From contig MNCI01004869.1 of NCBI GenBank assembly GCA_015680685.1, forward strand, positions 69,920-133,919: 64,000 bases of DNA, in the 5' to 3' direction. Of this stretch, positions 35,251 to 47,108 are shown one piece after another (within the stretch, counting starts at the first letter, position 1; the number at the start of each line of letters is the position of its first letter). Position numbers and translations under genes: made by a program. The notes below the pieces were generated by a model. The model had not been told where the DNA came from, ran no database searches, and saw only the letters and a program-made list of their open reading frames with translations. The DNA comes from Gnetum montanum. Taxonomy: Eukaryota > Streptophyta > Gnetopsida > Gnetales > Gnetaceae.

Positions 35251-37166
35251 GCTTCCTCTTTCGGATCCCCTACTTCCAACTTAGTTGTGGGGGAGAGGGC
35301 CACCAATGCTAACCATTCCAAGTCCTCATCCTTTTTGTGTATTTTTTTTTACACATTTTTTGTATTTAATTAATTTTTTTACACCATCATTACCATTTTT
35401 ACTATTTCTTTGTTTGTTTGAATTACTTTCATTCATCATATAATAAATGATCATGATGATGGATTATACTATAATAATGTTGATTGCTAATTTTTGGTTT
35501 TTACCTTTGAATTTCACTGTTGACATTAAGATATAGTTCTTTTGATAAAATAGGCAATGAGTCCATGTCATCCATTCAGCCATTCAACTCTGTGGTCTTC
35601 CTTATTTTTGGAACTGTATTGTCCCTTTTTCTACATAAAATTATTAACGAATTAGTGGCTTCATATTCTTCAAACCAAGGAAGGATTCAATGGTTAAAAA
35701 GGGTGTGACTTCAAGGGGATTCGATGCATGTGTGCTAGCTATTCTCTTGGGTACTTCGATGCTTTTCATGGGTTCTCTACCATTCCACCAATGACCAAAC
35801 ATCATGAAGTTCAATAAATCAAATAAGTCTTTGCATGGTGTGGTTCTCATGAAAAAAAACAAACTAGTGAGAATTCAAAGCACACCCCTTAAACATAATA
35901 AAAAAAATATGGGCTACAAGTACTGGTTATGTCACTAAAAAGACATGTTACCCATGTCTGATGGTTTCCTCTAACTAAGGTCCTTTCTCACTTTCTCCTT
36001 CTCCATCTCGCTCTTCTTTGAATGGTGTTGACCCTTTGGGGAAGAATTCTCATTGCTTCAAGGGGATGGATTGGTCAAGTGTATTGATGCGAGGTCACTG
36101 ACTATGGTTGGTTTGAGTCTAGATTTGGAATGAGTTCTACTCAATCACCTTAACCATAAAATACACAAGAGACTTTACACAACCTTACTCTTGCGATTCC
36201 ATTCCATTTTCTACTCTCCATCTTTCTTCCCATTTCCCACCTCATTGCTAGTTTTATGATTAGTCTATATTTTGGTTGATACATTATTTTTTCTTGGTAA
36301 ATTCTTGTGGGTAAGTCTTTAACCATTGTTTTCATATGTCATTCCTAGAGCCTACAGACTCTTTGGTTTGGGGGTTTTCCAGGGCATAAAAGGCATGAGC
36401 CTGCTTTGCAGAGGACCCACTAACATTCCTTTATGATGCAATTACTTAATTCTTCTCCTTAAACATTTCTTGAAATAAGTAATTTCTCATTTCATCCCCA
36501 TCCATTCCATCCATTTTATTGGCATCTCCATTGTTGTTTTTCCCATTTTTCTTGTTCCCTATACTTTTCCACCCTATTTCTACCAGAGGATCACTCTTAG
36601 TCATGGGGGTCCTATCACAAATTTTTCCATTCTACTACTTGTATCACCCCTACACCTTGGGTAGTTATCTGTGATAAATCTCTAACCCAGTTTCTACCAT
36701 AATCACAACCCAGCCAATGCACTTTATATCAAGGCAAGTTATCAACTGCATTATGGTTTACTTATCCTTGCTCATTTGTGATTGTGTTGTATGTGTAGAT
36801 GGTGATTACATGAACTATGGACTAGAATAGGACGAACCACTCAGGATGAACTAGAGCTAGAGTGTTTATGCCAGGAACAAATTTGGTCATGTGGCTATGG
36901 ATAAATAATGGAAGGCACAATCGCAATGTTGGCAGCAATGCATCTCATTTTCTCTCTCTTCAAGTTGTCAAATGAGGGTCTAGATGTCATCAATTTATAG
37001 TGTTCACCACAAAGGGTTTGAACACCAATGTTGTAATATGTTTATCAATTTTTTCATTGGGCACTTTGAGTCTATTATTCCCTATTGCTGTCAATTCTCA
37101 TTCAGTCAATAATCCCATACCTTCCCAATATTTTGTAGGAACTTGAGGAGGAGTTTTCATTTATTT
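35251..37166 (+). other. T3 spacer lacking ORF2
   Basis: 1.9 kb between the integrase and the polypurine tract, against 4.0 kb in T2. The first kilobase resembles the T2 spacer; the ORF2 landmarks (SGEWY, PWDV, coiled-coil part) were not found. No other gene recognised. Confidence 0.6.
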
Positions 37167-37952
37167 ATGGGGGTATGATGAGCCACAATATTGCATCCGC
37201 GATATCGGGTATGCGATATCGGGACCTACCTCATTGCCTATAAATAAGAGATAGGTGCACTTGCTTTGCATAGTTAGTCTTAATCCCTTACCCAAAATCT
37301 TTCCTGTTTTCCTTTCCAAAGATAGAATTATTTCTGAGTGCCCGTAGTAGGAGTCATAAAGTGAATAGATCTTTATTCGAGCATTCTGTACCTGAACACA
37401 CCTTGTGTATGGCAATAAAGACAAGCTTTGTGTTAAACTTTATAACATTTAGAATAGATTAATTAATGTTAATTACTATTATTGAATGCTTTCCTTAGTT
37501 AATTAATGTTCTCTCTCTCACCCTACAACTCTAGCACACTCAGTATGATCACTTCGAGCATGCAACGCATGGTAACCTAGTAACGATTAGTGTTTGTTAA
37601 TCCCAGTGGTGTTGCACTAGTTCAAGATGTGTACGGCAAGTAAGAACGGATGCTGGTGTTTGGACTAGTTAAAGCATAGTTAAGTAGTTAAATTAAAATT
37701 AATTACTTAGTTATCTCTCTTCTCCCTTTGTAGCACTAGGACATAAAAACTTTAAAACTATAAAAATCATGTACTTCAAGTTTACTTAACCATATAATCG
37801 TGCTATACAAGTAAGCTTGGGAAGACAATGATTGAAAAACCCATCCTTGTTCCACAAAGGTGCGTAAGCACTTAGTCCTTGGAATTTGACCAGATTGTGC
37901 ATGTACACTCATATTCATATGGTTGAGCGTAGGGATACCTCGCCACTCATCA
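37167..37952 (+). mobile_element. T3 polypurine tract and 3' LTR
   Basis: Polypurine tract ATGGGGGTA, then LTR 37176-37952 (777 bp), TGATGAGCC to CACTCATCA, closely related to the T5 LTR. TATAAATA at 37239-37246. U3 has AATATT (37187), GATATC (37201) and GATATC (37215), 14 bp apart, the last two within GCGATATCGG. Confidence 0.93.
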
Positions 37953-38171
37953 TGTTGTATTTTCTAAAGATATCAGATGTTGCACCTAATATCCATAAGG
38001 GTCTAGCTACCAATATGGATAGTGTTTCCTTGATGACAGCATTGCCCATGCTTGTGGTTGCTGCCACTGTTGCTGATATTGCTCCTATGGTTGTGGATAT
38101 GCTCCACTTGGATAGTAAGCTAGTTGGAAGGATTGTCTATAGTTACCTTAAGGGTAAGGTAATATTGGGTT
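37953..38171 (-). pseudogene. T1 gag fragment
   Basis: Matches, in antisense, the Pro/Tyr-rich end of gag seen at 20990-21180 in T2 and 44930-45120 in T4 (plus-strand shadows such as LHLDSKLVGRIVYSYLKGKV align between them). It is fused directly to the T1 5' LTR remnant, so the LTR R-U5, primer site and most of gag are deleted. Confidence 0.65.
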
Positions 38172-38301
38172 GAGTGTTCATATTTATAGGGATGCATAGA
38201 TCCTAAGACGTCACATCAACGATGACATAGGATCGACTATGATATTATAGCTATGATATCATAGTTCTGATATCCCATGGTTGCAAAAACTGACTTTATC
38301 A
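38172..38301 (-). mobile_element. Remnant of the T1 5' LTR
   Basis: 130 bp matching 13100-13246, from the TATA region through the 14-bp array (GATATT 38241, GATATC 38255, GATATC 38269) to the LTR terminus TTTATCA. Followed at once by CTTTG, the inferred target-site duplicate. Confidence 0.85.
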
Positions 38302-38773
38302 CTTTGAAATATTTTAGAAACAACGTTGAATTTTCCTAGTACATATCATTCACAATCTAATGGTCAAATGAAGTTGTGCTAAACATATTGAGATGTTTAT
38401 GTGATGGACAGCCAAACAGGTGGGAAAACTTATTGCGCCATGCTAAATTTTTGTATAATAATGCTTTTCAGGTTGTAATTGACAAAAGCCCATTTGAGGT
38501 AAATCATGGATTTTTTTCAAACATGGTAGACACTTTGAAGAGATTTGATATTGAAGCTTAACTTACTGTTGATTTTGTGCAAGAGATGAGGGATTTCCAT
38601 GCACAAATAAAATCAAATCTTAAGAAGAAGACTAAACAGAGAGTCCTCAAAAGAAATAAGGGTAAGCATAAGCCTAATTTTGTTATTGGTGCATTAGTTT
38701 GGGTGCACTTGAAGAAGAAATAGTTGAGAGGTGTTAACTTCTCCAAATTAAAAGAAAAGAAGATGAGACCTTT
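38302..38773 (+). pseudogene. G integrase, C-terminal part
   Basis: Continues the integrase that stops at 12338. It carries the decayed Glu segment (NEVVLNILRCLCDGQPNRWE), then LLRHAKFLYNNAFQ, KSPFEVNHGF, and GALVWVHLKKK. Ends at about 38773 in KEKKMRPF, where the A2 segment begins. Confidence 0.88.
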
Positions 38774-38779
38774 CACTTC

Positions 38780-40524
38780 TGTCAGGTGGAGTCCTCCAAA
38801 TGTCAACAACTAGGGGCCAATGAAACACCACTAATTTTAGCCTAAACACTTTGAAAATGACTCAAGCCCTTTTGTGCATCCAGAGGAAAAATTTGGCTAA
38901 GACATGGAGCTCACACCTAGCTTGCCCAAGGAAGGTTGCTAACACTATCAAAACTAGCTTGCCCCCATCTTGACCAACTCCAAACAGCATCAAATCAAGT
39001 CAAAAGATGAAGGGCACACTGTGGTCATGCTGCAAGGTGAGTCCAGCGTGACCAACTCTCAAAGCCTCTAAATCGAGTCAAAATAATCTAATTTTCAAAG
39101 AAGAAAATCATCCTCAAGCTCACCATTGACAACCTATAGACTTCAGCCTCCAAAATCCCCAAATTTTAAGTCAAAATTGCAATTTTTCATAGGTGTTTGC
39201 AGGTGACACTGCAGGTCATGATGTGGTGACGCTATAGCGTGAGTGAAGTGTGACCTGCCAAAAAGGGCTCAAGAACAAGACACATCAACCTCATTTTTCA
39301 ACCTCAAGATCACACACAGGTAGGCAGTAGTCAAACTTCAAAAATCCAAGCTTCAGAATTCAAGAAATGGTGTCAAAAAGTATCTTTCATCTTACTCACA
39401 TTGAAGGTCACGTTGGGTGTGAGTGCAGTGTACACTGTAGTGTACACATGTTGGCACGCTAGGACGCTGGGACTCACACTGAAGGTCACACTGGGCATGA
39501 GTGCAGTGTGAACATGATGAAACTCACACTAAAGCTCAACTCAACCCATGCTAAAGGTACATCAACTCACGTTGGAAGCCCTAGTCAAACAAAGATACCT
39601 CGAACAGCCACAAATTGACATCTCGACATCCTACATCACTCGATCCATGGTCAAGCGAGCTAGGATCAAATTTCTCTTGTTGTACATTTCATTGTAAATC
39701 TTCACTTGTGGGCTTGTCAGGCCCTCATGGTCTAAATTGAATGTACTTTCATGGGCTTGAGTAACCCACAAATTGTAAGATGCAATGTACCTGGTCAAAA
39801 ACGTAGTTTTCCCATACACGACCAACTCGTATACAGTTGTCCATTGGACACATGTCATGAGATCCGCTTTCCTCTCATCTCCCAGTTGTTGATTCCATTT
39901 GTGAATTCCATTCTTGAGCCTAGCCAAGCCCTATAAATACCCTATCAATTCACATAAACTAGGGTTGGCAATTAGAGATGTGGATAATTTTGAGAACATA
40001 TAGCAAACCAACGAATCCTTGGATGCTCGACACACCTAACTCCTGGCATCCAAGCACTTCTCACATACATCATCACATCATCACATCATCATGTCACATC
40101 ACCCTGGGACTAGACGTTTGACCTGCCATCCACATGTGTAGCTACGCTTTAACCGATGCACATCTTTTCTAAGCAATACAATACAATTTTTTTTTTCAGC
40201 CATTATTCTGTTTACATTCTATTTACCTTATTTTACATTCAGTTGTTTACTTTCCATTTATGCTTTTCTCATGATATCTGCATACATTTCTGTTTACATT
40301 TCGCATGCACTGTTTACATTTCATTACGATAACCTCAATGTAGACCATAGTTTATGCTCGGGGAAGTCCTTTGTTGATTTGCATGCAGAACATCCAAGGA
40401 ACTTTGCCTTCATTCCCTTTTTCCAACTTTTCCTCAAGTGAAGGTAGGGTCATTTGTGCCTGCCTGATGATCTTTTAGTGTCTGTTTACCTTCCAGCCTG
40501 ACATCGACGATTTAGTTTAGTACA
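38780..40524 (+). mobile_element. Probable LTR A2
   Basis: Related to A1 at both ends: the left 50 bp (TCAGGTGGA to GGGGCCAATGAAACACCAC) and the right 0.9 kb (39665-40524). TATAAATA at 39932-39939. The middle differs: in place of the TATTCA array it has a different repeat with CACACTG, GAGTGCAGTGT and GTGTACAC motifs (39180-39560). Ends in GTACA like A1. Start uncertain (38780 or 38821). Confidence 0.5.
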
Positions 40525-40744
40525 TAAACCATTATTAGTAAACAGCAACAATGGCATTGTGTCGTGTGATGATAAAGTACTATTATTAGTAGAAATAATA
40601 AAATATCATACTCAAACAAAGCAAAGTAAAAAATATATATAAGAAATTGTAAACTAATCAAGAAAGGTAAAACATACTAATAATGTTGTAAAACAAAAAA
40701 TTGAGAAAGTCAATAGAATGAAAACTGAAAGAAAAAGGTAAAAA

Positions 40745-42240
40745 TCAACAGTGTAAAACAAAAAGTGTAAGAAAAGGTGAAATATTGAGAAGCCATGTGG
40801 ATGCTTTGCATGGATGGCCATCTCCCATATGATTGTGTTGAAAGGAGGAGATCTGGAAAATGGAGTGTGGTTGTCTATTCATTAAGGTGGTAGTTGCACT
40901 AGCTTGTTTTGGTTCTAGGAAAGGCTTCACTTGTTGGATGTTGACAAAATTATTTTTATTTGGGTTTTCAAGCTTGTATATTAACATGGTCCTAGAGGGA
41001 AAGGTTTGATCAATTAAATAAATTCCTTTCCACAATGTTTGAGCCTTTGTATTTTGGGGTACGTGTGTGGGGTTCTAGTAGAAAACCTTATTTCCTCATT
41101 GAAATTTAACTTTCTGTATTTTGAGGTTGTGATGTTTCTTGTTGAATGCCTTGTGCACCTTATTCAAAAATAGTGCCACCAATTGATTTTCATCTAGCAT
41201 GTTGAGGTTGATCAGTATTTCTTTTTGTGCTAGACTTAGGTCAAGGTTCAGATCACAAGTTTTTGAGAGTGTACAAAGCTTGGATTGAATTGGGAGCATT
41301 GAAAGTTTTTCGTACACTAGCTTGTAGGGAGAGTAACCAATATGAAGTTTCCATGTTAAGTGGTAGCCCATAGGGCATCATTGCATTCTATGTTCCAATC
41401 TTTCCTATATTTGCTTATGGTCCTTGTTAGGATCTTTGTGATATCCTTATTAGTTACCTCTACTTGAACATTGGCTTGGGGATGATAGGGTGTTCATACT
41501 TTATGTTCAACCCCCAAGAGTTACATCAACTTTGTAAAAGTGGCACCTATGAAATGGGTTTCATTTTCAGAAATTAGTGCATATGGCATCCCAAACCTCT
41601 TTACAACATTTTGTTCTAAAAATCTAGCAATAGTGGATGATGTACAATTAGTAATTGCTACTAATTCTACCCATTTGGTGTAGTAGTCAACTACTATAAT
41701 GATATACACCTTTCCATTGAACATGGGTGTGATGGGACCCATGAAGTTAATGTCCCATATGTCAAAGGACTCTAGTGGTTGAATCCACTATTAATGACCT
41801 TCCATTTGAGCTATCATCCCACCATCTCATTGGCAATGTTCACAAGATTAGATAAATTGGTGGGCATCCTTGAAGATTGTAGGCCAATAGTATCCTACCA
41901 TCAAGATTTTTATGGCCATGCATCTCCCTGCATAGTGGCCTAAGTAAGGTCCTTTGTGAGCATCCTAGAGAACATGTAGCTAATCTTCATTAGGGACATA
42001 CCAATGAATCAGGCCATCAGCACACACCTTGTATAAGTGTTCATTGATGTTCATGAAGTATTTGGCCTGATAAAGAAATTTTTGTTTCTTTTTAAAGTTA
42101 AGATCTTATGGCATCTCTTGAGTGAGAAGACAGGTGAGGATGCCATTGCATCATGTTGTTTCTATGGGTACTTGATCATTTAATGCTCCTATAAAGAGGA
42201 GTTCATTTGAAAATTAATCAGAGAGTAGGCTCTCCTCATC
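40745..42240 (-). pseudogene. T4 integrase, decayed
   Basis: Minus-strand landmarks: zinc module around 41820-41990, MGPITPMFNGKVYIIIVVDY with TKWVEL (first Asp, about 41690), RFGMPYALISENETHF (second position Glu, about 41570), WKLHIGYSPYKLVYEK, CDLNLDLSLAQKE, and the C-terminal WKGIYLIDQTFPSRTMLIYK. It ends in HNHMGDGHPC like T2. Broken by stops between open pieces 41742-41521, 41371-41096 and 41035-40745. Confidence 0.9.
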
Positions 42241-43500
42241 TTTATTATCTCATCTTAAGTGAGAGAGATGGTTAGCAACAAAAGTATTGGTCCCTTTTTG
42301 ATCTACCATCGTGAGATAAAATTTCTGCAAGATCATGAGCCACTATATGATACGAGGGCTCACCATTAGCTTATTCATTAGGAAGTGGATCACATTATGG
42401 TATGTGTACACAAATACTTTATAACCAAGCACATAGTGCCTAAATTTCTCAAGAGCATACATCACTATCATTAATTCTTTCTCCATGATGGTGTAATTTA
42501 GCTATGCACCTACAATGCTTCAAATCACATAGTGGATGTAATATGGACATTTTTTATTGTCCAATTACATAAGCACCACTTCCAAAGCATAATTAGATTC
42601 ATCCATCATTATGTAGAATGATCTGAACCAATTTGGTGCCTATAGAATTAGTGTTTCTACAAATTTTCCCTTCAACCATTAGAATGCATGATTGCATTCC
42701 TTGGTCTAGATGAATGGAACATCTTTCTTCATCAGCTCAACCAATGACTTTGTGATTTAAGAGAAATTCTCTATGAATCGTTGGTAGTAGCCAGTATGTC
42801 CAAGGAATGATCAGACATCTTTAACTATTTTTGGTTTTCATGTTATTTCTTGGATGTCCCTTATCTTCTCTAGGTCTACCTCAATCCCTTCTTGCAAATT
42901 TTGGTGCCCCAACACAATGTCATCTTGGATCATGAGATGACTCTTTTCCTAGTTGAGCTATAGATTTATTTCCACACATCTTTTTAGTACTTGCTCAAGG
43001 TGGTCCAAGGCTTGCTCAAACATAGCTCGATAGGTGGAGAAGTCATCCATGAAGACTTCCACACCACTACCAATCTACTACTAAAAGATTCTAAGGACTA
43101 GGCAGTGAAATTTTGCAAGGGCATTACATAGACTGAATGGCATCTTACAATATGCAAATGTGCCCCAGAAACTCATGAATGTTTTCTTGGCTTGATCTTT
43201 GGGCACAATTTGGATTTGGTGATAGCCACTATAACCATCTAAAAATATATAATAGCAATGCTCAAAGATAGTGTTTAACAGTTTGTTCACAAATGGAAAT
43301 GGAAAATGATCTTTAAATGTTACCTTGTTCAACAACCTGAAGTTGATGTAGACTTGCTACTTGCCACCTTTCTTTGGCACAATTAAGAGTGGGCTAACCT
43401 ACTCACTATCCATGATGGAATAGATAAACCTTGCCTTGAGGAGTTGTTCTATCTTCTCCTTGATAATCTACATCAACTTGGGATTCAGTTGTCTTTGTGA
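42241..43500 (-). pseudogene. T4 reverse transcriptase and RNase H, decayed
   Basis: RT: LNKVTFKDHFPFPFVNKLLN, FLDGYSGYHQIQIVPKDQAK, WGTFAYCKMPFSLCNALAKF, and an intact VFMDDFST at about 43040-43060. RNase H follows leftward with an Asp-containing strand (MMDESNYALE, about 42600), CPYYIHYV, MEKELMIVMYALEKFRHYV and VANHLSHLR. Order and motifs match T2 and T3. Confidence 0.9.
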
Positions 43501-43899
43501 CTACCTTATGGATTCATGGATTGGTCAGTGTAAATGTGATGCTAGCATATCCTTGGATCGATTCTAGTCAGCTTGGAATATGACCAAGCAAAGGTTGTTG
43601 GCCATCTATTAACCACCTTAGTTTGGCATTGATTATGACTAGCTTATCATTATTTAAGAATGCATACTCCATGCTAGTTGGTAATTTTCTCAACTCTAGG
43701 GGCTCTTACTTGAAGTTATCAAGGATTTCCAACTCTACCCAATAGGTATCATCATCTTCATCATTAGAGAGTTGGTGATGAACTTGCTTAAGTTCATCTA
43801 TGCTTTCAACATAAGCACATGTTAGGCTCTCAATTGGTTCCATGCATAATGTGCTACTTTCTAAGTCAGTTTTCAGTCACTGGCTGCCCTCTTGCTTTG

Positions 43900-44420
43900 T
43901 GGCTACTATGTACATATGCCTTTGAATATCTGTTTCTTGTGCATACTAATTGTATGCTTTAATGTATGTAATTTTGATGGATCAAATATTTTATATGCAA
44001 TTGCACTTATTATTGTTGTACATGATGCATGGAATACACTTCTTCTCCAGTCATCCAAATTCATTCTCCTTGGAGATTTCCAAGGAGAGGTCCCTTATGT
44101 CCATTCATGCATCAATCATTCTTAACCATGCCCTTCCCATAATGATGGGGAAGTCACCTTTACATTTTTTAACTTTCATTACTAGAAAATTGGTAGGATA
44201 GGACCAACCACTAATTGTGGTTACAATGTCCTTCACCAATCCCAAGAACATAGTGATTGACTAGTTTGCCAATTCTAAGTAGATGTTGCTCTTCTTGAGA
44301 GGTGGTAAGTTCTAGGCCTTGTACATGTCATGAGAGATGAGATTGAAAACAAACTAGAATCAAGAAGAGCCTTGCATGACTCATGTCCAGTGATCTACAA
44401 GTAAATGAGTGGACTTTCTG
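43900..44420 (-). pseudogene. T4 aspartic protease, decayed
   Basis: On the minus strand: HESCKALLDSS at about 44385-44353, then a shift, then the strand with SYPTNFLV and a C-terminal part matching RAWLRMIDA and RDLSLEIS. Active site is Asp-Ser-Ser again. The linker toward RT (43600-43900) aligns with 32244-32400 of T3. Confidence 0.72.
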
Positions 44421-46930
44421 GGTTAGATCTTTTCATGGGAAGATTTCTAGCCTAGATCCAATTAGAAACAACATGAGTTAACATCATAGTATAGATCTAA
44501 GGTAGCATTTGGTTTGAAGGACACTTGAAAGTGTTTAACATAAAGGATGAGAATGTTGGGCATGCAGGGTGACTAGCCATATTAGGTTATGAGGGTTTGG
44601 GAGAACTATTAGGTAGAAGAAAGGTCATTTCCTAGATTGATTTTCTAAACCACTTGATGGAAAAGCTAGTTGTGAATATAAAACCCTTGTAGGATTTCAT
44701 TGCTATGGCTATGAAGGAATTTTACCTTACATGGATGGAGCAAGAGGTAACTTGGTTGAGGATGGAGGGATGTGTGTAGAAAAATGTGAAGGGTGATATG
44801 GATATGGGTTCTCTCCCTGGGTGGATGATGAATGTGTTCAGTGGTACTCTAGAGGGTAATAGTGATCCAAAAAGGAGGCATGGCTTGCAAAATGTCTTGG
44901 AGAAATAAGTTGCTGAATATAGCACCCATATGGATCTGGTTGCTTGTCAGGGTATTGGTACTTTGGTAGTGGCATTCCCCATGATTGTGGTTGGTGCCTT
45001 TATTGCTATTGCTCATATGATTGTGCTAGAGCTCCATTTGGGTAATAAGCTTGTTCTTACTAGTGGAACTACCTTGGATTGCCTTGAGGATAAGGTAATC
45101 GTTTGGATGCTTGCCTACATGCTAGTCAAGGATTCAATGCATACACCCCCCAAACTCTTATAAGTGTAACACCATAGAGTAACACCTCTTTAGATGTTTG
45201 TATTGACAAATTTCACAACCAAGATCATCATCAAAGTTTGTTTCCACAACTTCCTCTATAGCAACAACTTTTCCCTTACCTCTTTGGTAAGCATGTTTAG
45301 CTTCTTTTCATCTCCTATGTTAATAATCACTATTCTTGTTCTTTGGATTCTTTAGCAATCTTCATAGTAGTTTGGAACTTCTCCACCAAAGTGTCCCATA
45401 ATTTATCAACCTTTGTTGACATGTTCAAAATAGATTTTTGAATAGGCAAGGTTTTCCTATTCACCACTTCATCGAGTGGTGACTTCTCCTTGTCATGAAA
45501 TTGGACCTCCCTTTTCTTGATGGAAGGATCCCAACTATATTCTTCTACACTTTCCCTTTTTCGATACTCATCTTTTTCTTTTGCTACCTACTCTATAAGC
45601 CTTTAGAAATGATGAGCTCTTAATTCAGACAATCTTCCTTAGGCATAAATCTAAAGTGTTTTTCTAGCTTCTTTTCTAATCCCATCTATAATGTGGTGGA
45701 GCTGTTGCCTTTGAGAATAACCAAGACCAAGGCATCGATGTAAGAGTAAATAATATCTACCCATGATAGCATCCAAGGATTCATGTGTTCCTCATTTCCA
45801 ACCTTGGATTTACCTTCTCAAGTTAGACACTTTGAAGTACATCTAGTATTTATCATTAAATAGTTCTAAAAATGGTACTCCATCAATGAATGGATTTTGG
45901 CTTCAAGGACTGGTACCAACTTTTAGCTTTCTTGATGAATGTCCTAGGGTAAAGGTTGAGTTTCTACCAATCATTTCTATGTTTTGCAAGGCACATGCAT
46001 CATGGAAAGATTATAGATGTGTCTATAGATCAAAGTTGTATCCTCCTCAAATCTTGGGATGTTATTCATGTCTAAGTGCTTGATCCTACTATATTTCACA
46101 TGTCTGGTTCAAATCTTTACTACCTCTGCAATGTTGAGCATGCTCCGAGTCACCAACAAAGGTTCATCATCATCATTATGTTGATGATGTTGATGATGAT
46201 TTTTGCCACCTCTACACTCTTAATGGCCTTGATAGTCATTGTTGTCTCATTGATCACCTTCATCATGATTATTTTGATGATGGATTTTATGAGGACCAAA
46301 AAATGAAGAAAAGTGTTCAAAATTAGATAAAGAGGATGAAGAGGAAGGTGGACTGCCACTAATACCATACTGTCCACCACTACCTCTTCACTCATTATGA
46401 ACACCATCCTTAGATCCCTTGCCATCATTTACCCGAGTCCCTACCTTAACTATTAATTTTTTTTCTAAACCTAGCTTATGAATAGTGGATCATAGGTTTA
46501 GGGTCACATCCTCATTACCAACAATAGGGGGTGGAGAATCTTCATGTTCAGAACCTTCAAAGGGAGGATCCTCATTATCATCTTGATTTAGTAGGAACAA
46601 TGGATTAGTGAAATGTTTCCCCTTCATAGCCTCATGATGCTTCTCTTGGTGTAGATCTCTCCTATGTTGTGTTTTAGTGGGATTATTATCCTAAGTGTCA
46701 TAACCATTCATAATGTATTCCTCATGAAGATTTGGAATGTGCAACTTCTTAAGAGTGTGAAAGAGCATCTCAGGCACAGATCAATTAGAGGGCAATATGA
46801 TATTGCCCTCCATGTCACGCCATCATAGCTGCTCATCCTGGTATAGGATGAAGGTGAAGTTCAGTACATACTCATCTAGATGAGTATATACCACCTTTCA
46901 CTCTTGTGGAACCGACAGTTTGACATCTTC
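44421..46930 (-). pseudogene. T4 gag, decayed
   Basis: Minus-strand gag related to T2 gag: the Pro/Tyr-rich end at 44700-45130, the capsid part near 45600-45850, a His/Asp-rich low-complexity stretch at 46150-46310 (CATCAT runs) and an acidic N-terminal part at 46500-46620. Many stops and shifts. Confidence 0.7.
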
Positions 46931-47084
46931 ACACCTATAAGAACAAGAAGAAATTTTGCAAAATAAATAAAATTTATCAATGTGCTTTTGTAATTAGATG
47001 TCATTCAAGAGTGAGGTTGACCTTAGGTCCATCCAATGATATTAATAATGTTTACTATTCCTAGATAGTACACATTTCAACAAA

Positions 47085-47108
47085 CAAAGTCCCTAGAAAC
47101 AATGCTAA
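47085..47108 (-). other. T4 primer binding site (tRNA-Asp type), decayed
   Basis: On the minus strand the 24 bases after the LTR begin TTAGCATTGTTTCTAGGGAC. Against TTGGCGCCGTTGTCGGGGAC the changes are transitions. Position directly inside the 5' LTR fits. Confidence 0.75.

Larger units (their letters stand above)
31199..37952 (+). mobile_element. T3: 5'-truncated Athila-like element
   Basis: Sense element lacking 5' LTR, primer site and most of gag. Its left edge abuts T1 protease sequence in opposite orientation; its right edge is a complete 3' LTR followed by T1 gag sequence. It keeps the end of gag, protease, RT, RNase H, integrase, polypurine tract and 3' LTR, and has no ORF2. The missing 5' part and the gap in T1 suggest that one deletion removed both. 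Confidence 0.82.
12339..38301 (-). mobile_element. T1: antisense Athila-like element split by T2 and T3
   Basis: T1 lies in the G integrase gene. Its outer ends are the antisense 3' LTR at 12339 and a remnant of the antisense 5' LTR ending at 38301. Right flank is CTTTG (38302-38306), left flank CATTG (12334-12338); the second block copy has CTTTG at its left flank (55760-55764), so the target-site duplication was CTTTG. Segments recognised as T1: 3' LTR, ORF2, a protease piece (30831-31198), a gag piece (37953-38171) and the 5' LTR remnant. No RT, RNase H or integrase of T1 was found. Confidence 0.8.

Noticed and set aside
2434-40524. A1 and A2 as the two LTRs of gypsy element G
   Set aside because: The G primer site at 8431 follows a different sequence, not the A1 end at 4513, and the G LTR end (CTAGCA) does not resemble the A end (GTACA).
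46150-46428. Met/Ile-rich open frames on both strands
   Set aside because: They come from CAT/ATG trinucleotide runs in the His/Asp-rich part of T4 gag.
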